From: Trichomonas vaginalis G3
Lineage: Eukaryota > Parabasalia > Trichomonadida > Trichomonadidae
Direction of reading: 5' to 3'
Assembly: GCF_026262505.1 (NCBI RefSeq)
Contig: NC_067205.1
Location: 14,384,001-14,448,000 of the forward strand
DNA length: 64,000 nt
Below are positions 1-6,612 of the stretch, piece after piece. Numbering within the stretch: the stretch's first letter is position 1; every line of letters starts with the position of its first letter. The translations under genes and the position numbers were made by a program. The notes under the pieces were generated by a model. That model ran no database searches. It was not told where the DNA came from and worked only from the letters and a program-made list of their open reading frames with translations.

Positions 1-181
1 CTGTTAATTTATTCTCTTCATCGAGGGTTATAGAATGTTTTGAAATTGAATCATTAACTCCTCTAAATAAATCAATAACTTCAGGATACACGTTTTTAAT
101 GTCTCGAATAACCCGACCAGTATCCTGTTGTTCATGTTCTTCGTTCCCGTCGTTACGTGGTTTTATATCTCTAACCATCAT
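1..181 (-). CDS. Hypothetical Maverick A protein, partial (runs off window edge)
   Basis: An open frame on the minus strand begins at ATGATGGTTAG and stays open to base 1, giving about 60 residues of the N-terminus (MMVRDIKPRNDGNEEHEQ...). The first part is charged and probably flexible, followed by a predicted helical stretch around VIRDIKNVYPEVIDLF. Its start codons overlap the stop of the preceding gene on the same strand, which ends at 171, the tight packing typical of this element. I do not recognise the family; the remainder lies outside the window. Confidence 0.5.
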   Translation of the reverse strand, partial: MMVRDIKPRNDGNEEHEQQDTGRVIRDIKNVYPEVIDLFRGVNDSISKHSITLDEENKLT

Positions 182-1349
182 CAACGCAGCCATAACCGGA
201 GGGTTTGTTGCTATCTGTTCGAAAATCCGTCTTTGTGTTTGTTAAAACATTTGAAACAAGTCTTTTAAAACCATCTACAAAATTTCCTGTTTCACCTAAT
301 GTTCTTGCAGCATTTACAAGCTCACCCATTCCCGCTTTTGACCCCAAAAACGTCCATATTGCATTTATTTCACTCTGTATAGTTGTCCATTCAGCGAAAC
401 TAACACCCGCATTCGCTAAGCTGAAAATGAAATTCAGTGGATCGAACTTAATTCCACCTTCTTTTTCAATTTCAACGAACTCACTAACATGAGATTTTAA
501 GTATTCTTTCGTTAAAATTGTTTTCCCCGATGTTATGTCATTAACGAAACTATCACCGTCAAAAGTTAACGAATTCAATTTCGTCGTTGATGCTTTTATT
601 TCATACACCGCTTTATCAATAGTTTTTGGCTCACCTTCTTTAGAAGCATATGAAACATTAATGAATGAATTATATGTATTCGTGAATGAATTAAAATCAA
701 TGATTTTCATTAATGACGCCTTTAATGATTCATTTACTGTTGAATCCCTTAAAGTAATTAATGAACTGTCATTTATGAAAGGTACACTGCAAACCGTCGA
801 GTTTGGATCAAATGCTGTAGTTGGTGCAGGAATATTAATGATATAAGTCATTAAATCATTAAGTGACGTAAATAATGTTGTCGTTTTTGATTTAATTTCT
901 TTAGCATCTGTTATATATGGTAATTTTATTTCTGTAGTTTCTGAATTAAAGATATTCGCTAAAATGTTTTGTAAACTGTTTTGAACAGCTGTGTAAACCG
1001 TTGAATCCGGAACTCTTACGATTTCACCGTCCTTAATAAAAGGCATTGCACATGGTGTAGTGCTTGGGTCAAATCTTTTTGGGTTATGATTCAACATATA
1101 TTCTAATGCTTCATAAACAGACCTATATACTGTTGTGTTATCTTTTTCAATAATTTCACCGTCCTTTATAAACGGCATAGTACATGGAGTTAAAATAGGG
1201 TCGAACTTTTCATAGTCCTTCCATGTTATGTATTTCTCAGTATTTCCATCAGAAATAACAATATATTTGTCAGTAAGTGTGAGAGAGTATTGACCAAAAT
1301 ATAAACGTTTAGCTCTGTCAGCTTCATACGCATATGCAGCTATACTCAT
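171..1349 (-). CDS. Repeat-containing structural-type protein of Maverick A
   Basis: 392 residues. After an N-terminal segment of about 50 residues come several imperfect repeats of roughly 40-45 residues, each opening with FDPxxTPCxMPFIKDGEI or a variant and continuing with a TVYxSVxxxL helix; clear copies begin near residues 50, 93 and 183, with a diverged one near 140. The C-terminal third (FDPLNFIFSLANAGVSF onwards) is different and may form a helical trimerisation or anchoring part. No catalytic motif is visible. Repeats of this kind suit a fibre or spike, a role filled in element B by the collar-domain protein at 18453, but this is a guess from architecture. The gene is divergent from the one starting at 1367, with 17 bases between the two start codons. 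Confidence 0.7.
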   Translation of the reverse strand: MSIAAYAYEADRAKRLYFGQYSLTLTDKYIVISDGNTEKYITWKDYEKFDPILTPCTMPFIKDGEIIEKDNTTVYRSVYEALEYMLNHNPKRFDPSTTPCAMPFIKDGEIVRVPDSTVYTAVQNSLQNILANIFNSETTEIKLPYITDAKEIKSKTTTLFTSLNDLMTYIINIPAPTTAFDPNSTVCSVPFINDSSLITLRDSTVNESLKASLMKIIDFNSFTNTYNSFINVSYASKEGEPKTIDKAVYEIKASTTKLNSLTFDGDSFVNDITSGKTILTKEYLKSHVSEFVEIEKEGGIKFDPLNFIFSLANAGVSFAEWTTIQSEINAIWTFLGSKAGMGELVNAARTLGETGNFVDGFKRLVSNVLTNTKTDFRTDSNKPSGYGCVDDG

Positions 1350-1366
1350 ATTTTAATGAGAATAAA
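1350..1366. promoter_or_regulatory. Divergent intergenic spacer, candidate two-way promoter
   Basis: Seventeen bases (ATTTTAATGAGAATAAA) separate the start codon of the minus-strand gene (1349) from that of the plus-strand gene (1367). All sequence driving both genes must lie here or inside the coding regions. Read on either strand, it places an A-rich stretch directly before ATG, as in the other divergent pairs at 4319, 18435 and 20819. Confidence 0.4.
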
Positions 1367-2143
1367 ATGTTGTTCTATTTGCAAAGTACAGACCCAAACG
1401 AATACGGGACAGTAAAGCTACAAACAAACTTAGGTCTACAGAATGAGGCGCTTGCATTCAGAATGGTTGACTTCAATACTATCGCTTCATTCGTTATAAC
1501 AGATGAAACAGATTTCATGGAGATTGAAATAGATGGAAAGAAGCACGAAATAAGATTTCACAATAATGTAGAATATAAGATGGAAACATTAGCTGGAGTG
1601 TTAAATGCTCTCATAAATACTACAATAAACAAGGATAACGAAGAAAACTTAATGAATGTTAAACTTATTGCAGGAGTTTTGAAGTTCAGTTATGTGAAGG
1701 AGTTTAAGATAACACGAATGAGTCATAGAGTACAACTTCTTTTGGGTGCATATCATATGAGATTTCCTTTGAAAAGTGTTGACAAAACGATTGAGATGAA
1801 ATCTGTTCCATACGTATGTTATGGTAATTGTTTATACATTGAGTCTAAAATAGCTAATGTCACAGGCATTTCAGGAGTTAATAGTAAAGGTTCAGTAGAA
1901 TATAAATCCTTCTGTTATGCAGTCAATTCAATGTTCATTCCAAACGTTCCTGTCATAGCAACTCATTTAGGTAAATGGGTTCGCATTAGTCCTCATAATT
2001 TGAAAGACATGCAATTCAGACTTGTTGACTTTCAAGGAGAGCCTGTAGAACTGAAGGCACCAGTGCGAATGACTGTTGAAGTTGACTTTTTAGAAAATAT
2101 TAAATGCAACAGCTTACAAGAGAACTCAGAGCTAAAAATATAA
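1367..2143 (+). CDS. Hypothetical beta-rich Maverick A protein, possible capsid component
   Basis: 258 residues from the ATG at 1367. An earlier in-frame ATG at 1334 would overlap the divergent gene; 1367 gives the same short divergent spacing seen elsewhere in these elements and is preferred. The protein is rich in alternating hydrophobic/polar beta-type sequence (FYLQSTDPNEYGTVKLQT, MEIEIDGKKHEIRFH) and ends in a stretch VRMTVEVDFLENI like the last strand of a sandwich fold. Polintons carry a minor capsid (penton) jelly-roll protein, and this gene and the one at 4335 are the two candidates in element A. I cannot confirm the fold from sequence alone. Confidence 0.6.
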   Translation: MLFYLQSTDPNEYGTVKLQTNLGLQNEALAFRMVDFNTIASFVITDETDFMEIEIDGKKHEIRFHNNVEYKMETLAGVLNALINTTINKDNEENLMNVKLIAGVLKFSYVKEFKITRMSHRVQLLLGAYHMRFPLKSVDKTIEMKSVPYVCYGNCLYIESKIANVTGISGVNSKGSVEYKSFCYAVNSMFIPNVPVIATHLGKWVRISPHNLKDMQFRLVDFQGEPVELKAPVRMTVEVDFLENIKCNSLQENSELKI

Positions 2144-2346
2144 AGTATGAATGTTATGTATTAGGTCATGAACTTTGGTTGTTGCTGTTTGATGAAACAA
2201 ATGAATTAGTTATGTCAGTCAAGAGAACAGAAAAATATTGTGTTAGTGAAAACTGCACCAAGTCAATAAGATTAGTTTTGCATTATGAAGATGAGTTCGA
2301 TACTGTTGAAGAAGTTTTGGATAGATATTACAAATTGCTAACTTGA
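2104..2346 (+). CDS. Small hypothetical Maverick A protein
   Basis: 80 residues, starting at TAAATG inside the 3' end of the preceding gene, which it overlaps by 40 bases in another frame. It contains a basic N-terminal helix (MQQLTRELRAKNIKYECYV), a hydrophobic centre (LGHELWLLLFDETNELVMSV) and an acidic C-terminal helix. No family is recognised. The overlap and the TAAATG start match the compact layout of its neighbours. Transcription probably ends at the hairpin pair just downstream (2363-2395). Confidence 0.5.
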   Translation: MQQLTRELRAKNIKYECYVLGHELWLLLFDETNELVMSVKRTEKYCVSENCTKSIRLVLHYEDEFDTVEEVLDRYYKLLT

Positions 2347-2362
2347 AATTTTTTTGACTGAC

Positions 2363-2395
2363 GGCGCAAAGCGCCAAGATGGGCTCAAAGAGCCC
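2363..2395. terminator. Paired GC hairpins between convergent genes
   Basis: Two perfect small hairpins follow each other: GGCGC-AAA-GCGCC (2363-2375) and GGGCTC-AAA-GAGCCC (2381-2395). They lie in the 60-bp gap between two genes that converge (ends at 2346 and 2407), just after a T-run (2350-2355). GC stems are striking in such AT-rich DNA. The position suggests a two-way transcript end or processing signal; hairpins mark transcript ends in some giant viruses, but that function here is inference. Confidence 0.5.
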
Positions 2396-2406
2396 TCCTG
2401 ACTGCT

Positions 2407-3020
2407 TTAATTTACTAAAACATATTTCAAACAAAGTTTATATTCTGTTGAAAGTTTTGTATATTCATTCGAATATTTATACTTAAACTCAACTCCTGTA
2501 GTTCCTGGTGTTTCAATGATGCGGATGTTACCTATTTTCATGAATAGTGGAGTTTGACCACAGCATTCGATTTCAGGGTCGAGATAGTCAATGACACATT
2601 GTTTCCCTGTTATTCGTGAGATAACATTTTCAAGGTCCTCCTTTGTTAGAATTATTTGGTTCTTGCTTATAAGATTTGTCAAAAGCTTCTTATCGTCTTT
2701 GAGTAAAATTGTTTGGTATAACTGAAGAAGGTAATGGTCTACGTTATCTGAAGGATTTGTTTGAACATTTGTGTAAGGGTTGTCGTTGGCTTCTCTTGAA
2801 AGAATTGGTCCAGTGGTGGATACTCTAACTTAACATCTGATGTAGCGTTAGCGTTTGAAGCTGAGTTTAAATTCACGGATTTCAGCTCTGGTTCTGGTTC
2901 TTTCAAACACTCTGAACTATAGTTCTTTATGACAATATTGTTTGTCGTTCGTGAGTCAACATTTGATGTTGGTTCAATTGGAACATTAACGGCACCAGCT
3001 AAGATGGATTTGCTTCTCAT
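2407..3020 (-). pseudogene. Hypothetical Maverick A coding region, broken
   Basis: A minus-strand coding region starting with ATG at 3020 and ending at 2407, carried by two reading segments; it looks broken, with about one break. The N-terminal part contains an asparagine/serine-rich, low-complexity stretch; the C-terminal part has IIETPGTTGVEFKYKYSNEY and several cysteines. No family is recognised. It is divergent from the gene starting near 3046 and convergent with the gene ending at 2346 across the paired hairpins. Confidence 0.45.
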
Positions 3021-3045
3021 TTCATATAGAATAAAAACCTTTTAT

Positions 3046-3702
3046 ATGTATGAAATGAACAATATACTCGACAAGGGTTTGAATGTAAAGCTAACGAATG
3101 AAAATATTGTTGAATTCACTGAGACAGGAGCTGTGTATAAAGATGTAGAACTACTGAACAAAAGAGCTAAGGGAAGAAGCAGGAACATGAACAAAGGGTG
3201 GAAGCCTATAAAAATTTATGTCAATGATGGCTCAGGAGGTTCAAACATAAAGTATGCAGAAAGTTATAGAGTTTATGCTCTCAAAGGTGAAAAGCCTTCA
3301 TTTAAGAACAGCTATTCTAACGCATATCCTCAAAAGCTAACGGATGGGAAGTGGATGATATGAATGACAGCAAAAATATTAACAGAAATGGCGACAGAGA
3401 TGCATGGAATTTGTTTACCATCAGTCAATTGAAGGTTAAACTTTAAAACAATGTTGGTCGTTCCATGGAATATTTTTGAATTTAATGGTATTAGTCATGA
3501 TATGAATCTCAAGTATGAACGAGGAGAGATGAGAGACTTATATGCTCCCAATTCTTCAAAAGGTAATGTATACCTGACTGTTTCAAATAAGTTCAATATC
3601 ATAACGTGAGAAACCTTGAAAGATAACGAAGTCAGTTATGAGACGTTTATGTTTAAAGCTAAAAACCTCATTTTGCATAAGTATTGCTCAGTTAAATGGT
3701 AA
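3046..3702 (+). pseudogene. Hypothetical Maverick A coding region, broken
   Basis: A plus-strand coding region with likely start at 3046 (MYEMNNILDKG...), 25 bases from the divergent start at 3020. Its first third encodes a basic segment with KRAKGRSRNMNKGWKP. The region looks broken, with about three breaks, and reaches the 3' end of the convergent ATPase gene, which it overlaps by about 10 bases. The family is not recognised. A Polinton protease is expected somewhere in the element, but no catalytic signature could be assigned here. Confidence 0.4.
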
Positions 3703-4318
3703 TGTCTGACTTAGTAATGATGTTAGCTAATGGTGAGTCAGGCTTTGAAACTAAACCTTTACCAGCGAAGTCGTCACAAACTAATAAAGTGTTTGATGGA
3801 TATTTTTTGAAGGGGTATTTTGAAAGTTTTGACAGAATGTAGTTTGTAAGTCGTTTCATATCGTAAACTCCTGAGTACTGACGTAAGTGGTGTTTGTCAA
3901 TAATTCTTTCCATCTCCTCAGAAGTCTTTTGCATTCCTGACTGTATAAATTCAACGATGGCATAATATTTCCTCTTACGTCGAATGTAACGTTGAAGAAA
4001 TTCAATGAGTTCACTGTCTGGAACTTTAACGACAGAGGCTTGAACTTTTGACATAAATGTTTTCGCTGTTGAGTCCATAGAGTCTGAAGTTGCTGATATA
4101 ATGATTTGGTCATAATATGAGTCATTTCCTAAACGTTCTGTTATAAGAATATGACGAATGAGGTTAAATGTCTTTCCTGACCCCATCTTTCCACAATAGA
4201 AATAAACACCATTTGAACAGAACTCATAGTCCTTACTGAAAGGAAGAATGAGAGAAGAGTTAAGTTTGTCTGTAGTTTCATTCATGTCTTCATCTATGTC
4301 ATGTATTAAATGCTTCAT
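3692..4318 (-). CDS. Genome-packaging ATPase (FtsK/HerA-type) of Maverick A
   Basis: 208 residues. The N-terminal half carries a clear Walker A loop, GKMGSGKT, in the context GVYFYCGKMGSGKTFNLI (about residues 37-54), and a hydrophobic strand ending in acidic residues, NTLLVCDDFAGKG (about residues 177-189), fits Walker B. This arrangement matches the A32-like packaging ATPases used by Polintons, virophages and nucleocytoplasmic viruses to pump DNA into capsids. Length is near the lower end for the family. It is divergent from the capsid-like gene at 4335 with only 16 bases between start codons, suggesting both are expressed together in virion assembly. Recognition of the P-loop is firm; the packaging role follows from the element context. 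Confidence 0.8.
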   Translation of the reverse strand: MKHLIHDIDEDMNETTDKLNSSLILPFSKDYEFCSNGVYFYCGKMGSGKTFNLIRHILITERLGNDSYYDQIIISATSDSMDSTAKTFMSKVQASVVKVPDSELIEFLQRYIRRKRKYYAIVEFIQSGMQKTSEEMERIIDKHHLRQYSGVYDMKRLTNYILSKLSKYPFKKYPSNTLLVCDDFAGKGLVSKPDSPLANIITKSDITI

Positions 4319-4334
4319 TTTATCTCCATTAAAA
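4319..4334. promoter_or_regulatory. Divergent spacer with TTTATCT, candidate two-way promoter
   Basis: The 16 bases TTTATCTCCATTAAAA separate the ATPase start (4318) from the capsid-like gene start (4335). The TTTATCT heptamer recurs in the same setting at 18437, and an A-rich stretch precedes ATG on each strand. Promoter function is inferred from position only. Confidence 0.45.
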
Positions 4335-5216
4335 ATGCAAGTCAGAAATATTCAGAACATAGCACCGAGTCTAACTGACAAGAGTATAAAGATATACTAT
4401 GAACATGTTATGATGAAACCAACCAAAATTCAAGAAAGTCAGTATACTTATGAATATCCAAGACACTGGGTAGAGTATGTAGGAGGTGAGAAAGCTATTG
4501 AAATCAGACAGGTTCGAAGTATTCCAGCAGGAAGAACAATATTATTGAAGAACTTTAATGTTTTGAGGTATAATGATGAAACAAAGAAGCAAGATAGTTT
4601 TCCTGTTGCTGTGTATGTGAACTTAGATACAGGAGATGACATGAAAGTTTTTAATACAAAGCTTCAAACGGTAGTGAGAGAACAACTGACTGCGGAAGGA
4701 CATCCATTACCTTCAGAAGTTACCATAGCATATAATTTTGAAACAAACTCAATAGATTTTAAAGTCGTCTCTGCAAAGAAGTCAGGTTTTACATTTAATG
4801 AAGCAGATGTATATTCGAATGAAAACTTCAAAGCTATTGCATGGTTAGATAATGACGATTGCTTTAAGAAAATCTTTAAATTCAGTGACTCAAAGATGTC
4901 AATAGATGACCTTCGTGGAATGTTACCATCGACGTTTACAGTAGAAGGTTCAGCAGGATTGCTTACAAGATTGTCAATTGGTGGTATTTGGTCTCGTGAG
5001 AACATTGTTATAAAATCCAGTATAAGTGAATTTGCTGAAGAATCTATATTATGTCTTTCAAACTATATGTATTCGCCGCCGAAGCATTATAGTATAACAA
5101 ACTTTGTCAGTAAGTTTAACATAAGACTTGTCGAACCTTCTTCAATGAAAGATGTTGTGCTACCTAAAGATGGAAAGGATGGACTCATTATTGAGATGAT
5201 TTTAATAGCATATTAA
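4335..5216 (+). CDS. Putative minor capsid (penton-like) protein of Maverick A
   Basis: 293 residues from the ATG at 4335; an upstream in-frame ATG at 4248 lies inside the ATPase gene and is rejected. Residues around 35-60 read YEYPRHWVEYVGGEKAIEIRQ, which resembles YRFDYPLRWL...KAIGFRR in the element B proteins at 17587-18434 and 24345-25206, so the three belong to one family. The protein is beta-rich, with a long C-terminal part ending GLIIEMILIAY. Association with the packaging ATPase and the shared family in two elements suggest a conserved virion protein; penton identity is inference. The next gene begins directly at its stop (TAA-ATG). Confidence 0.6.
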   Translation: MQVRNIQNIAPSLTDKSIKIYYEHVMMKPTKIQESQYTYEYPRHWVEYVGGEKAIEIRQVRSIPAGRTILLKNFNVLRYNDETKKQDSFPVAVYVNLDTGDDMKVFNTKLQTVVREQLTAEGHPLPSEVTIAYNFETNSIDFKVVSAKKSGFTFNEADVYSNENFKAIAWLDNDDCFKKIFKFSDSKMSIDDLRGMLPSTFTVEGSAGLLTRLSIGGIWSRENIVIKSSISEFAEESILCLSNYMYSPPKHYSITNFVSKFNIRLVEPSSMKDVVLPKDGKDGLIIEMILIAY

Positions 5217-5441
5217 ATGAGCTTGTTCTTGAAGGTCATTCATGATGAAATAACTGTTGTAGAAGATGTTAGCAATTGTTCAGACATTTTGAAGCGTATA
5301 GATGAGATAAGAAAGAAGTTAGATAGACCGCAAAGCGGTGAGGGCGAAGCCCGTGAGAACGCTTATGTTTCATTGACTTTCTCCAGTAACGAGAACTTTT
5401 ATGAGATAATATTGAAGAGAGATGATTTTAATATGGTGTAA
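5217..5441 (+). CDS. Small hypothetical Maverick A protein containing hairpin-forming DNA
   Basis: 74 residues. The ATG abuts the preceding stop codon (TAAATG), and its own TAA abuts the next ATG. It has a basic, charged helical centre (DILKRIDEIRKKLD) and ends MILKRDDFN-like sequence. Codons around 5327-5352 form two small hairpins, ACCGC-AAA-GCGGT and GGGC-GAA-GCCC, which translate as RPQSGEGEARE and look like an inserted hairpin unit. No family is recognised. Confidence 0.5.
   Translation: MSLFLKVIHDEITVVEDVSNCSDILKRIDEIRKKLDRPQSGEGEARENAYVSLTFSSNENFYEIILKRDDFNMV
5327..5352. repeat. Paired mini-hairpins inside a coding region
   Basis: ACCGC-AAA-GCGGT (5327-5339) is followed at once by GGGC-GAA-GCCC (5342-5352). 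The design, two GC stems with three-base purine loops in tandem, repeats that at 2363-2395 with different stem sequences. Confidence 0.5.
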
Positions 5442-5969
5442 ATGGTAGCTTGGACAGCTTTAGGCGCAATGGGAACAAAAGCATTAGCATTTGGAGCAAA
5501 AGCACTTGGAGCTTATGACGCAGTAAATAAAATGAGTGGAGGAAGGTTTTCGAAGACATTAGATGCAAATAAAGGGAAGATTGGAGGCTGGGTTGCAAAG
5601 AAGTTAAGATTAAATAAAATAGGGCTCATAAATAAAGCATCCAATTTGGTTGCGACTGAGTCAGAAAATGCTTTAGGAAAGGACGATGAGTTTGCAAAAC
5701 ACACAAAAGACTTTAATGACCAGATGAAAGGTGAAACAATGCATTTAAATAGAGTCGATGGAACTAAAGAAAATGTTTCTTCTCCACCAGTAGTTCTTCC
5801 GTATGGTCCCTATGGAATGTATGGAAACCCTTACGAAAGACCATTTGACCCATTGACTGGTGGAAGTAACTGGTATCATTACGGCCGAAGAAGAAAGACA
5901 GTCAAGTTGGAGACAGACGTGAAGAAAGCAACTAAAAAGAAACCAAGGAAGAGAGTTATAAAGCAATGA
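5442..5969 (+). CDS. Glycine-rich N-terminus, lysine-rich C-terminus virion-type protein
   Basis: 175 residues. The first 30 residues (MVAWTALGAMGTKALAFGAK...) are small, hydrophobic and glycine/alanine-rich, as in membrane-active or core peptides. The middle is charged, and the last 30 residues are strongly basic (RRRKTVKLETDVKKATKKK...), suited to DNA binding. The combination recalls adenovirus-type core or membrane-lytic minor virion proteins, and element B has comparable glycine-rich small proteins at 17340 and 20836. It starts directly on the stop of the preceding gene. The role is inferred from composition and context. Confidence 0.6.
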   Translation: MVAWTALGAMGTKALAFGAKALGAYDAVNKMSGGRFSKTLDANKGKIGGWVAKKLRLNKIGLINKASNLVATESENALGKDDEFAKHTKDFNDQMKGETMHLNRVDGTKENVSSPPVVLPYGPYGMYGNPYERPFDPLTGGSNWYHYGRRRKTVKLETDVKKATKKKPRKRVIKQ

Positions 5970-5977
5970 ATTCAACA

Positions 5978-6026
5978 GGGTGAAAAAAGAGGTGAAAAAA
6001 CGGGTGAGATCTCACCACTTCACCTA
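5978..6026. promoter_or_regulatory. AGGTGA block with palindrome, shared by elements A and B
   Basis: This intergenic block has repeated GGTGAAAAAA steps, then the 14-base perfect palindrome GGTGAGATCTCACC (6003-6016) and CTTCACCT. Near-identical blocks occur in element B at 26561-26618 and 27336-27386. Conservation between two different elements in non-coding DNA suggests a regulatory or processing function. Confidence 0.5.
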
Positions 6027-6113
6027 AATTTATTTTTGTGCTATGTTTTCATACGTGTGAGGGTGGTGATATCATTAATTTTTAAGTTTATTTTTTATTT
6101 TATTTTTATATAA

Positions 6114-6434
6114 ATGACGAAAACTATTGAGATAACAAACTACAACGGTCATGAGTTCAAGAATTTGTTCTTCGTTCCTCGTGAAAATACATTCTATCAG
6201 ATACGAGGGAGAAAGGGTAAAGTTAGTTTGAGTGTTTATGACAACAAACATAATGGGAGATATATAAAAGCAATAGATACAAACGGTAAGCGTGTTTCAT
6301 TAGCTTTGTCAAAACTTACTAACATTTATTTTGACAGTGACTTTGACCTATATGAAGAAGAAAGTGAGTCAGAAGATTATGAGCTGTTATGTGAAGCACA
6401 GCAATGGGAGGAGTTGCAATACTTTTGTAAGTGA
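6114..6434 (+). CDS. Hypothetical acidic-tailed Maverick A protein
   Basis: 106 residues, preceded by a T-rich stretch and TATATAAATG. The first 70 residues alternate basic and hydrophobic positions (FVPRENTFYQIRGRKGKVSLSVYDN) as in a small beta-barrel; the tail is very acidic (DFDLYEEESESEDYELL). No family is recognised. It is the last gene before the right end of element A and is separated from the previous gene by the AGGTGA block. Confidence 0.55.
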   Translation: MTKTIEITNYNGHEFKNLFFVPRENTFYQIRGRKGKVSLSVYDNKHNGRYIKAIDTNGKRVSLALSKLTNIYFDSDFDLYEEESESEDYELLCEAQQWEELQYFCK

Positions 6435-6559
6435 GAACGTTTATTTTTTACATTAGTGAGGTGAAGTGGTTGGTGGCTTTGTAAATATTTAAGGTTAAGT
6501 TAGTGTTGTCGTTTGTGTTGTAAAATATACGTTAATGGTTTTGTAAAGTGTCAAACCGT

Positions 6560-6602
6560 TATCTTGGGTAAGGTGGAACGCAGTGCCGCCGTACCCAAGA
6601 TA
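6560..6602. repeat. Inverted repeat at the proposed right end of Maverick A
   Basis: TATCTTGGGTA (6560-6570) and TACCCAAGATA (6592-6602) form a perfect 11-bp inverted repeat around a 21-base GC-richer loop. It sits just inside the proposed end at 6610. It may be part of the terminal repeat; the partner end lies outside the window, so this cannot be verified here. Confidence 0.4.
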
Positions 6603-6612
6603 GGGATACTAA

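Larger units (their letters stand above)
1..6610. mobile_element. Maverick/Polinton element A, partial (inner end)
   Basis: A block of tightly packed genes on both strands: packaging ATPase, capsid-type proteins, a glycine/lysine-rich small protein and several unknowns. The mix of an ATPase with capsid-like genes fits the Maverick/Polinton family of large self-synthesising elements known to be abundant in trichomonads. The left part lies outside the window, so polymerase, integrase and left terminal repeat are not seen. The right boundary is placed near 6610 because coding sequence of another kind starts there and because the minus strand from 6610 begins AGTATCCC, resembling the AGT start common in Polinton ends; this is inference. 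The element is broken, with about four or five breaks in the visible part. Most genes are open, which suggests a fairly young copy. A partial mirror copy of its right portion lies at about 47230-49178. Confidence 0.75.
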
